Assembly: GCF_900156825.1 (NCBI RefSeq)
Contig: NZ_FTOV01000007.1
Location: forward strand, 1-64,000
Origin: Chryseobacterium gambrini
GTDB lineage: Bacteria > Bacteroidota > Bacteroidia > Flavobacteriales > Weeksellaceae
Length of the DNA stretch: 64,000 nucleotides
Reading direction: 5' to 3'
The notes beneath the pieces are model-generated. The model was not told where the DNA came from, did not search any database, and worked only from the letters and a program-made list of their open reading frames with translations. This document shows positions 18,385 to 28,107 of this stretch, piece by piece. The translations under genes were made by a program, and so were the position numbers. Each line of letters starts with the position of its first letter. The stretch's first letter is position 1.

Positions 18385-18409
<25 letters not shown>
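17669..18409 (-). CDS. thiD: Hydroxymethylpyrimidine (phosphate) kinase ThiD
   Basis: 246 aa ribokinase-fold enzyme. It phosphorylates HMP and HMP-phosphate. The N-terminal SIAGFDTSGGAGVLADIKTF and the C-terminal HGSGCVLSSSIASHLAKG (anion hole and catalytic region) are characteristic. The first Met gives the same N-terminal length as E. coli ThiD and overlaps the upstream ThiE-like gene by 25 bases. A Met nine residues in would create a TAATG coupling but would remove the first beta strand. The gene sits mid-operon. Confidence 0.94.
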
Positions 18410-20997
<2,588 letters not shown>

Positions 20998-21069
20998 TCC
21001 TAAATTTTTTAAAAACACTTTAGGAATGTCCATGATTGTACAGTAGAATGTACAGCAAAGTCATCTCAC

Positions 21070-21150
21070 TTTTCCCTACGCTAGTATGATCTAGAAATCA
21101 GGTTCAAAGGGTAAATTCTCAGCCCGTCTGTTCAACGGACACCCCTAAAG
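21070..21150 (-). promoter_or_regulatory. TPP riboswitch of the thi operon
   Basis: On the minus strand: AGGGGTGTCC, a GTTGAAC loop, GGGCTGAGAATTTACCC, TTTGAACCTGA, a variable stem, then GCGTAGGGA. All the conserved THI-element blocks are present. It starts just downstream of a good promoter and ends about 75 bases before thiS. Confidence 0.95.
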
Positions 21151-21157
21151 TATGGGA

Positions 21158-21187
21158 CGAAGTTAGACATTTTTTTGAAATGGGCAA
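21158..21187 (-). promoter_or_regulatory. Promoter of the thi operon
   Basis: On the minus strand: TTG (21187-21185), a 19-base spacer and TAACTTCG (21165-21158), one mismatch from TAnnTTTG. Transcription would start within a few bases of the riboswitch 5' end, which supports the call. Confidence 0.6.
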
Positions 21188-21434
21188 AATTTTGTGAAGG
21201 TGGAAAGTCGGAAGTTTTTGATTTTGCTAATGATAAAGAGATTTTTGATTTCAACGCAAAGAATTCTTATTCAGACTCTTAATTTAGTAAGCAAAAGCAA
21301 ATATATTTGCTGCGCGAAGGTTGAAAAAATGGCTTGATGAATTGATTTTTAATTTTATATCTCTCGCTGATTTTGAGGATGGTGCAGATGTTTTGATTTC
21401 AACGCAAATCTTGCTAGATATTTAAAACAAACGA

Positions 21435-21546
21435 CCGCAACCTAGCCCCATTGAGCGGCATGTCTGAGCTCTTTTCTGGATTTCGGCGGTGGCTTCGCCA
21501 CCGCCGAAATCCAGAAAAGCGAGTAGCGAAAGCGGGAAACAGCTCC
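21435..21546. repeat. REP-like palindromic element with a 23-bp perfect stem
   Basis: A perfect 23-bp inverted repeat (21471-21493 with 21497-21519, loop TTC) is GC-rich against an AT-rich background. It is flanked by a CCTAGCCCC…GAGCT segment on the left and GAGTAGCGAAAGCGGG…AGCTCC on the right, whose GAGCT/AGCTC ends can also pair. This composite looks like the dispersed REP/BIME-type repeats I associate with Chryseobacterium-like genomes (recollection, not checked). The rest of 21188-21613 holds no gene that I can see. Confidence 0.75.
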
Positions 21547-21558
21547 TAAAAAAACAAA

Positions 21559-21591
21559 AAAAAGACTATCTCAGGTTCTGGATAGTCTTTT
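21559..21591 (-). terminator. Intrinsic terminator of the GH19 / Cys-rich gene pair
   Basis: AAAGACTATC / GATAGTCTTT stem (21561-21570 with 21581-21590) with a 10-base loop. On the minus strand it is followed by a long T-run. It lies 23 bases after the Cys-rich gene stop. Confidence 0.88.
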
Positions 21592-21613
21592 AAGGGATCG
21601 CATTTTTAGAGAA

Positions 21614-21991
21614 TTAACACCCACACATTCCTTTTTTAGAATAGAGATAGGCTTTTTTCTTGTAAATAATTTTTATTGAATAGACTTTATTTTCAATGCA
21701 GGATTCTCCATCCTTTACCGACTTAGTTTCGCGGATGTAAATTTTATAGGTTTTGTTTCCAAAGGCTTCGGGATATTCTTTTGTTCCTTTGATGGAAGGA
21801 AAAATTTCATCTTTTCCGTTAAGATTAAATAAAGCGCCTTCGTCTTCCGATAAATTGGCAACCGGATTATTTTTTCCGTGGATATAGCAACCCGCATGCA
21901 TTTTAGGATCTTTCAGATCGTGAAGAACCGGCTTCTGCGCAGAGAAATTAGTAATCAGGAAAAAGATGATTAAGAATAATACATTTTTCAT
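21614..21991 (-). CDS. Small secreted Cys-rich protein, unknown function
   Basis: 125 aa from MKNVLFLIIFFLITNFSAQ, a clean signal peptide; an ATG two codons upstream is also in frame. The mature protein has four cysteines: one near the start (HAGCYIHGK), one central (ESCIEN) and two in the terminal CGC. It also has an acidic Asn/Gly-rich middle. No family is recognised. It lies about 16 bases after the GH19 gene on the same strand and shares its terminator, so the pair is co-transcribed. Size, export and position would fit a periplasmic immunity or inhibitor protein for the GH19 enzyme. That is inference only. Confidence 0.7.
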   Translation of the reverse strand: MKNVLFLIIFFLITNFSAQKPVLHDLKDPKMHAGCYIHGKNNPVANLSEDEGALFNLNGKDEIFPSIKGTKEYPEAFGNKTYKIYIRETKSVKDGESCIENKVYSIKIIYKKKAYLYSKKGMCGC

Positions 21992-22007
21992 GGCCAAACA
22001 TTTTTAG

Positions 22008-22595
22008 TTAAAGGAAATAACTTAACCCTGCTTTATAACGGTTCAGTCTGTCGGGCAAACCGTTGTACCCTCCGTTAATGGCTTTTGTGATTTTTTTGAA
22101 AACAACCAGATTATTTCCGGTATCAATACTTTTGGTAATGTCAATCTGATCCGCCAAAGCATTTAGTTTTCTGCTGTTCCAGAACCAACCGGCACTTTCT
22201 GCTGCGTTTTTGAGTTGGACAGCACTACATTTCGTTACATTTTTTCCTCCTAAAAATGTGGGATTTGTCACAAAATCTGCTTCTAAAGCAAGTGAAACCG
22301 CTTTGTAATTTGCTCTTCCAGTAATCTGAATAAGCCCTCTTCCTTTAAATTTTACGCCGTCTCCTTTTTGAGTATTTCCCAAATCTGCTCTTCCTTCATA
22401 AGCACTTCCGCTCGCCAGCTCTTCGGTATAAAATAATCCGCCGCTTTCGTGACCGACCTGCGCCAGAAAATTAAGCATTCGTGAAGGCGTGTTAATGGAA
22501 AACTTATCACATGTTGCTATAACGTACGGTAAGAATTTTGAAGCATAAGCAGATTTTGAGCAGGTAGCTTCTTTAAGTTGTCCCAATGTAAGCAT
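22008..22595 (-). CDS. Glycoside hydrolase family 19 (chitinase/lysozyme-like) protein
   Basis: 195 aa, a single catalytic domain. Recognisable GH19 phrases are FLAQVGHESGGLFYTEE (proposed catalytic glutamates Glu50 and Glu58/59), FKGRGLIQITGRANY, SAGWFWNSRKLNALAD and TKAINGGYNGLPDRLNRY. GH19 enzymes of this compact form cleave chitin or, more often in bacteria and phages, peptidoglycan. No signal peptide is visible (MLTLGQLKEATCSKSAYASK), so release would need lysis, a holin or a contractile secretion system. There is no phage gene nearby. A small secreted Cys-rich gene follows directly. Confidence 0.88.
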   Translation of the reverse strand: MLTLGQLKEATCSKSAYASKFLPYVIATCDKFSINTPSRMLNFLAQVGHESGGLFYTEELASGSAYEGRADLGNTQKGDGVKFKGRGLIQITGRANYKAVSLALEADFVTNPTFLGGKNVTKCSAVQLKNAAESAGWFWNSRKLNALADQIDITKSIDTGNNLVVFKKITKAINGGYNGLPDRLNRYKAGLSYFL

Positions 22596-22702
22596 GATTA
22601 TTGTTTTTTAGATTGATAGTGTAAAACTATTTCTAAAAAACAATAATTATTACAGTGAAATCACTATTTCCGGGTAAGGGTTTTTACGGAAATTGTAAAT
22701 GA

Positions 22703-23380
22703 TTACTCTTCGCAGGCTCTCCAAACGGCATCATTTTGAGGAACCTGAGCAATAATCTGAATATTCTCTTTGGTAACAGGATGGATGAATTCCAGTTTTC
22801 TGGCGTGAAGATTAATTCCGCCATCGGGATTAGAACGCGGTGAACCATATTTCAGATCGCCTTTGATGGGAACTCCTGTTTTTGACAACTGCGCCCTGAT
22901 CTGGTGATGTCTTCCGGTTTCAAGATCAATTTCAAGAAGAAGATAATTGTCTAACGTTTTAATTACATTGTACGTAAGAATAGCTTCTTTTGCTCCTTCG
23001 GTTGCTTTTGGAAAAACAATGGCTTTGTTATTTTTTTCGTTTTTCTTTAAATAGTGAACCAGTCTCTGCGTTTTGGGAATCATCTCTTTTGCAACAACTG
23101 CCCAATATGTTTTTTTCACTTCACGGTTTTTCACCATCTGCGTGAGACGGGAAAGTGCTTTGGAAGTTTTAGCATAAATCACAAGACCCGAAGTCGGTCT
23201 GTCGATGCGATGAACTAAACCGAGAAACACATTTCCCGGCTTTTCATCTCTTTTTTTTATAAAATCTTTAATTAATTCTAATAAAGAATCATCGCCGGTT
23301 TTGTCGCCCTGTACAAGCTGTCCGACTTTTTTATTGATTACGAGAAGATGGTTGTCTTCATAAACAATCTGTTCCTCCAT
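22703..23380 (-). CDS. RluA-family pseudouridine synthase
   Basis: About 225 aa from MEEQIVYEDNHLLVINKK. This start removes an overlap with the upstream membrane-protein gene that a more distal ATG would create. The catalytic motif HRIDRPTSGLVIYAKT carries the active-site Asp60, and GRHHQIRAQL and GDLKYGSP are further family signatures. It converts uridine to pseudouridine in rRNA or tRNA. No S4 domain is present, so the target position cannot be told from sequence. It lies in a tight minus-strand group with a small membrane protein and panB. Confidence 0.9.
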   Translation of the reverse strand: MEEQIVYEDNHLLVINKKVGQLVQGDKTGDDSLLELIKDFIKKRDEKPGNVFLGLVHRIDRPTSGLVIYAKTSKALSRLTQMVKNREVKKTYWAVVAKEMIPKTQRLVHYLKKNEKNNKAIVFPKATEGAKEAILTYNVIKTLDNYLLLEIDLETGRHHQIRAQLSKTGVPIKGDLKYGSPRSNPDGGINLHARKLEFIHPVTKENIQIIAQVPQNDAVWRACEE

Positions 23381-23384
23381 TTTT

Positions 23385-23714
23385 CTACTGACGGTAATTG
23401 GATCTGTTGGCAAAAGAAATAATTACCCCTGCCAAAAGACCGATGGTTTTCATTCCTGTAAGATTCGATTCGTAAGGTAAAAATGCTCCGATAATGCAAA
23501 GTGCAGCAGCGGCATACATCGGATAAACAAATTTCCTGTTCAGCAATAAAGAAGCCTGCAAAATGAAGCTTACTCCTACGATGATGTAAAATATTCTCTT
23601 GGAAAGAAGTTCGTTAATATCCGGAGAAAAAAGATTAAACCATCCTACCGCAAGACAAACTACGGCTAGAATAGAAATAACCCCCTGAATGGTCTGAAGT
23701 TTCTGATGATCCAT
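23385..23714 (-). CDS. Small integral membrane protein, unknown function
   Basis: 109 aa with about four hydrophobic segments (residues 8-28, 40-57, 64-80, 85-102) and short loops. No catalytic or binding motif is apparent. It is coupled to panB upstream by a TAATG stop-start overlap and abuts the pseudouridine synthase downstream. It looks like a conserved small membrane protein of the flavobacterial panB-rluA neighbourhood, but I cannot name a family. Confidence 0.7.
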   Translation of the reverse strand: MDHQKLQTIQGVISILAVVCLAVGWFNLFSPDINELLSKRIFYIIVGVSFILQASLLLNRKFVYPMYAAAALCIIGAFLPYESNLTGMKTIGLLAGVIISFANRSNYRQ

Positions 23715-24529
23715 TAATAGCTTTCGTTTTGGTTAGGAAATTCCTGAGTTTTCACATCTTTCACGTATTGCGCAACTGCTCCGGTGATTTCTGTATACAA
23801 ATCCAGATATCTTCTTAAAAATTTCGGACTGAACCCTTTGTTCATTCCCACCATATCATGATACACCAAAACCTGTCCGTCGCAATGCGCACCCGCTCCG
23901 ATTCCGATGGTTGGAATAGAAATAGATTCGGTTACTTTTTTAGCTAAATCTGCCGGTATTTTTTCTAAAACTACTGCAAAACATCCCAATTCTTCCAAAA
24001 GTTGTGCATCTGCAATTAATTTTTCAGCTTCTGCCTCTTCTTTGGCTCTTACTTTATATGTTCCAAATTTGTAGATTGACTGTGGAGTTAATCCCAAATG
24101 TCCCATCACAGGAATTCCGGCGTTGATAATTTTTTTAATTGATTTTGAAATTTCCTTTCCGCCTTCAATTTTCACTGCATGAGCTCCTCCTTCTTTCATC
24201 ATCCTTACAGCAGATTCCAAAGCTTTTTCGGGATTACTTTGGTACGTTCCGAAAGGCAAATCGGCAACCACCAAAGCTCTGTCGGTTCCTCTGACTACAC
24301 TTTGAGAATGGTAAATCATCTGATCCAAAGTAATTGGCAATGTGGTTTCAAAACCCGCCATTACGTTTGCCGCAGAATCTCCGATCAAAACCGCATCAAT
24401 TCCTCCCGCATCCACCATTTTCGCAGTGGTATAATCGTATGCCGTAAGCATCGTTATTTTTTCCTTGTCGAATTTCATTTTACGCAAGGTTTCAGTTGTA
24501 ACTTTTTTAATTTCAGAATGAACAGACAT
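23714..24529 (-). CDS. panB: 3-methyl-2-oxobutanoate hydroxymethyltransferase (ketopantoate synthesis)
   Basis: 271 aa TIM-barrel enzyme. It transfers a hydroxymethyl group to alpha-ketoisovalerate, the first committed step of pantothenate and CoA synthesis. Typical phrases are [66 protein letters not shown] and [19 protein letters not shown]. The length is normal. Its end overlaps the next gene by a TAATG junction. Confidence 0.96.
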   Translation of the reverse strand: MSVHSEIKKVTTETLRKMKFDKEKITMLTAYDYTTAKMVDAGGIDAVLIGDSAANVMAGFETTLPITLDQMIYHSQSVVRGTDRALVVADLPFGTYQSNPEKALESAVRMMKEGGAHAVKIEGGKEISKSIKKIINAGIPVMGHLGLTPQSIYKFGTYKVRAKEEAEAEKLIADAQLLEELGCFAVVLEKIPADLAKKVTESISIPTIGIGAGAHCDGQVLVYHDMVGMNKGFSPKFLRRYLDLYTEITGAVAQYVKDVKTQEFPNQNESY

Positions 24530-24589
24530 AATGTATCTATTTTTTAAAAGTTAAAAGTCGGCATTTAGCCGACTTCAAGTTTGTATGAT

Positions 24590-25303
24590 TTATAAAACTA
24601 CGTGACCTAGTTTCATTAATTTGTCGTGGTTGAGAATTTTGATGTTTCTTCCGTCTACCTCGATGAGATGGTCTCCTTTGAATTCGGAGATCAGACGGAT
24701 TGCACTTTCGGTTGCGGTTCCAATGATATTGGCGATTTCTTCTCTCGTTAAAGAAATTTTGATAAATCCTTCCGGATCGACCCCTAATTTCTGTTCCAAT
24801 AACAGAAGAATTTCCGCGAGTCTTTCTCTTACGGTTTTCTGAGCAAGGAAAGTAATGGTATTGGAAGATTCTCCCAGTTCATAAGCGATTTTCTGAAGCA
24901 TCACGAAGGAAAGCTGGGAATCTACCTCCAACAGATACATAAAAATATCCGCTGGTAAAAAAGTAGCTTCAATATCCGTCATTGCTTCCGCTTTCGCCTG
25001 AAAATTTTCTCCGCAAAGCAAAGAACGGTAACCGATGATGTCGCCTTCTTTAATGAATCTCAGAATCTGATCTTTCCCGAAAGCTCCCGATTTTGATAAC
25101 TTCGCTGCTCCTTTTTCCAGAACGAACACACCTTTCGGCGTTTCCCCGTCTTCGAAAATGGTTTCGTGTTTTTGAAAACTTAGTTTCTTTTTAGCGTTAA
25201 TGTATTTTTCAAAATCAGCACTGGAAAGCCTTTCCTTGAATGATTTATCATTAAAAACTCTTGCGAACCTCTCCTCGATTGCAATTTGTTGTTCCTGCGA
25301 CAT
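24590..25303 (-). CDS. Crp/Fnr-family transcriptional regulator divergent from ccoI
   Basis: About 237 aa (MSQEQQIAIEERF start; an ATG four codons upstream is also possible). A cyclic-nucleotide-binding-like beta-roll at about residues 30-125 (HETIFEDGETPKGVFVLEKGAAKL, EGDIIGYRSLL) is followed by a dimerisation helix and a C-terminal winged helix (LTREEIANIIGTATESAIRLISEFK). No FNR-type N-terminal cysteine cluster is seen, so oxygen sensing through an Fe-S cluster is not supported. It is transcribed divergently from the cbb3 oxidase genes, with the promoters crowded into about 70 bases. That makes regulation of respiration its likely role. Confidence 0.88.
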   Translation of the reverse strand: MSQEQQIAIEERFARVFNDKSFKERLSSADFEKYINAKKKLSFQKHETIFEDGETPKGVFVLEKGAAKLSKSGAFGKDQILRFIKEGDIIGYRSLLCGENFQAKAEAMTDIEATFLPADIFMYLLEVDSQLSFVMLQKIAYELGESSNTITFLAQKTVRERLAEILLLLEQKLGVDPEGFIKISLTREEIANIIGTATESAIRLISEFKGDHLIEVDGRNIKILNHDKLMKLGHVVL

Positions 25304-25321
25304 TTTATATGACATTTATCA

Positions 25322-25352
25322 CAAAAATAGAACTTTTTAACTCGATAAACAA
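25322..25352 (-). promoter_or_regulatory. Promoter of the Crp/Fnr gene in the divergent cco control region
   Basis: On the minus strand: TTG (25352-25350), a 20-base spacer and TATTTTTG (25329-25322), an exact TAnnTTTG match. The TTG falls inside the palindrome AACAA-N6-TTGTT (25348-25363), and a TAATTTTG -7 candidate for ccoI lies at 25365-25372. A regulator bound to the palindrome could therefore act on both directions. Confidence 0.5.
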
Positions 25353-25386
25353 AAAAAATTGTTATAATTTTGTAGTTCAATAATTT

Positions 25387-27768
25387 ATGAAGGTGAGCGA
25401 GAACTGTTTTCATTGTGGTCAAGGGATCGAAAAAGAAAGAATTTTGTTTGATGAAAAGACTTTCTGCTGCAACGGTTGCAAATCTGTTTATGAAATTCTG
25501 AATACGAACAACTTAATTAATTTTTATGAATTAAATAAACGTGCAGGAATCCGTCCGGACGAAAGTTCTTCACAGTTTGAATATCTCGACACTACTGAAA
25601 TCTTTGAAAAGGTAACGGATTTTTCTGAAGGAAGCACAAGTTTAGTCACTTTTAAAATTCCTGTAATCCACTGTTCTTCCTGTATATGGCTTTTGGAAAG
25701 TCTTCATACACTAAACAAAAACATCAAATATTCTCAGGTTAACTTCACCAGAAAGACCTTACAGATCTCTTTTAATCATAACGATTTAAAATTAAGCGAA
25801 TTAGCTAATTTTTTAACGAATTTAGGCTACAAACCGGTCATCAGTCTGGAAACCGCCGATAAAAACGTTGAAAATTTAGACAAATCGTTACTTGTAAAAT
25901 TTGCCATCGCGGCTTTTGCCTTCGGAAACGGGATGTTCCTTGCTTTTCCTGAGTATGTAGGCGGAGAAGATTACTGGATGGATCATTACAAAGGTCTTTT
26001 CAGAGCTTTGATGTGCCTTTTGGCAATTCCTGTCGTGGTGTATTCTGCATCAGATTATTACAAATCGGCTTGGTACGGTCTGAAAAATAAAATCGTGAAT
26101 ATTGATGTTCCGATTGTTTTGGGAATTATTGTGCTTTTCGGACGAAGTTTATATGAAGTTGCCACGAATTACGGTCCCGGATATTTTGATACTTTGTGTG
26201 GACTTTTGTTCTTCATGCTTTTGGGTAAAATCTTTCAGAAAAGAACTTACAACGCGCTTTCATACGACAGAGATTACAAATCTTTCTATCCGATTGCCGT
26301 TACAAAAGTTGATTTTGAAGGAAAACAGGAAAATATTCTGCTTTCTGAGGTTAAAGTGGGCGACCGGATTTTGGTAAGAAATCAGGAGATTATTCCGGTA
26401 GACGCTATTCTGATTAATGGTGAAGGAAATATCGACAACAGTTTCATTACCGGAGAAAGCGAAAGCATCAGCAAACAGCCGGGAGATAAAATTTTTGCCG
26501 GAGGAAAACAGATCGGATCATCATTGGAACTTGAAGTGATTAAAAATGTCGACCAAAGTTATCTTACCCAGCTTTGGAATAAAGAAGCCTTTAAGAAACA
26601 TGAAACCGGACTTGATACGTTAACGAATAACATCAGTAAATATTTCACTTTCATTATTTTAGGAATCGCACTGCTTTCGGCAATCTACTGGTACACTGTA
26701 GATCTGGAGAAAATGTTTCAGGTGATCTCTGCGATTCTTATCATCGCTTGTCCGTGTGCGTTGGCGTTGTCCGCTCCGTTTACATTCGGGCACATTATGA
26801 GGATTCTGGGCAGAAATAAATTTTACGTAAAAGACACTTTAACAATTGAGAAAATCGCAAAATTAGACACGATTGTTTTTGATAAAACCGGAACTATTAC
26901 GCACAGAAAAAAATCAAATATCAAATTTGAGGGCGCTGAAATAAAAGAGTTTGACTTATTGAATATCAAAACGTTACTAAAAAACTCCAATCACCCGCTT
27001 TCAAAATCATTATACGAATTCATTGAGGTAAAAGATGAATATTTCCCGGTTGAAAATTTTCAGGAAATTTCAGGAAAAGGTTACGAAGCAAACGTACGGG
27101 GAAATGTTTACAAAATCGGTTCTGCGAGATATAACAATCAGGAATCAAAAAATCTTGAAACCGCAGTTTACATCAGTAAAAACAACGAATTTTTAGGAAA
27201 ATTCATCTTTAAAAATGAATACCGCGAGAACTTAAAAGATTTGTTTAAAAAACTTACCCATTATAAAGTTTTTATTCTGAGTGGAGACAATTCTTCGGAG
27301 GAAAATCAATTAAAGGAATTGATTCCGAATTACAAAGGAATGGCTTTCAACCAAAATCCCGAAGACAAGCTGAACTATATCCAAAACCTTCAGAATCAGA
27401 ACATGAAAGTTGCGATGCTTGGAGACGGACTGAATGATGCCGGAGCTTTAAAACAAAGCAATGTAGGAATTGCGATTGCAGATGATTCCAACAGTTTTAC
27501 CCCTTCTTCCGATGTTATCATGAATGGAGAAAAAGTGGTAAGCTTAGATAAATACCTGAATGTCTGCAAAGGATCTATCACGATTGTGAAAATCACATTT
27601 ATAATCAGTTTTCTTTACAACATTGTTGGTTTAAGTTACGCAGTTACAGGACACATGCATCCTCTTTTCGCTGCTTTAATTATGCCTGCAAGTTCTATTA
27701 CAGTGGTTTCATTCACTACACTTTCGACCTGGATTCTGGGAAGAAAATACTTCAAAAAAGGGGCTTAG
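25387..27768 (+). CDS. ccoI: Heavy-metal P-type ATPase CcoI/FixI (copper supply to cbb3 oxidase)
   Basis: 793 aa. N-terminal cysteine-rich module (CFHCGQGIE, FCCNGCKSVYEIL) followed by an HMA-like domain with HCSSC near residue 98. The membrane domain carries the metal-transport motif CPC near residue 454. The cytoplasmic domains show TGES, DKTGT near residue 498, HP (NSNHPLS) and GDGLNDAGAL near residue 678, so all P1B-ATPase signatures are intact. CcoI-type pumps move copper across the inner membrane for assembly of the CuB site in cbb3 oxidase. Position upstream of ccoS-ccoNO supports this over a general copper exporter. Confidence 0.93.
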   Translation: MKVSENCFHCGQGIEKERILFDEKTFCCNGCKSVYEILNTNNLINFYELNKRAGIRPDESSSQFEYLDTTEIFEKVTDFSEGSTSLVTFKIPVIHCSSCIWLLESLHTLNKNIKYSQVNFTRKTLQISFNHNDLKLSELANFLTNLGYKPVISLETADKNVENLDKSLLVKFAIAAFAFGNGMFLAFPEYVGGEDYWMDHYKGLFRALMCLLAIPVVVYSASDYYKSAWYGLKNKIVNIDVPIVLGIIVLFGRSLYEVATNYGPGYFDTLCGLLFFMLLGKIFQKRTYNALSYDRDYKSFYPIAVTKVDFEGKQENILLSEVKVGDRILVRNQEIIPVDAILINGEGNIDNSFITGESESISKQPGDKIFAGGKQIGSSLELEVIKNVDQSYLTQLWNKEAFKKHETGLDTLTNNISKYFTFIILGIALLSAIYWYTVDLEKMFQVISAILIIACPCALALSAPFTFGHIMRILGRNKFYVKDTLTIEKIAKLDTIVFDKTGTITHRKKSNIKFEGAEIKEFDLLNIKTLLKNSNHPLSKSLYEFIEVKDEYFPVENFQEISGKGYEANVRGNVYKIGSARYNNQESKNLETAVYISKNNEFLGKFIFKNEYRENLKDLFKKLTHYKVFILSGDNSSEENQLKELIPNYKGMAFNQNPEDKLNYIQNLQNQNMKVAMLGDGLNDAGALKQSNVGIAIADDSNSFTPSSDVIMNGEKVVSLDKYLNVCKGSITIVKITFIISFLYNIVGLSYAVTGHMHPLFAALIMPASSITVVSFTTLSTWILGRKYFKKGA

Positions 27769-27877
27769 AAAGACTTATTTAGATTCGTTTTAAATTAGCC
27801 AAAAGCCGTATTTCGTGATGAAAGTCATTATTTTTCACTAAATTTGAAACCCGAAAATACGTTAATTTTGTTGTCTA

Positions 27878-28102
27878 ATGGATATTCTATATTTAATGAT
27901 CCTATGCAGTGTTTCTTTGGCTGCAGTTTTCCTGGTCGTGTTTATAGTGTATGCCAGAAAAGGACAGTTTGAAGATGATGAATCTCCGGCTGTACGAATA
28001 CTCTTCGACTCCGATGAGATAAAGGAAAAAGAAGAATCTGGCAACAAAGAGGGCGATGATGAAAAAGGAGAAAATAAAAAAATTGAAGAAAAAAGTGAAT
28101 AG
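27878..28102 (+). CDS. ccoS: Cbb3 oxidase assembly protein CcoS
   Basis: 74 aa with one N-terminal transmembrane segment (residues 3-24), the conserved ARKGQFEDDESPAVRILFD segment of CcoS just after it, and a Lys/Glu-rich tail. CcoS is needed for cofactor insertion into cbb3 oxidase. It sits between ccoI and ccoNO, 5 bases from the latter. A TAATTTTG element at 27863-27870 lies almost at the start codon. Confidence 0.92.
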   Translation: MDILYLMILCSVSLAAVFLVVFIVYARKGQFEDDESPAVRILFDSDEIKEKEESGNKEGDDEKGENKKIEEKSE

Positions 28103-28107
28103 TTGAT

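Noticed and set aside
22008..22595. Prophage endolysin marking a prophage
   Set aside because: No holin, integrase, capsid or tail genes flank it. The neighbours are housekeeping genes and a small secreted protein.
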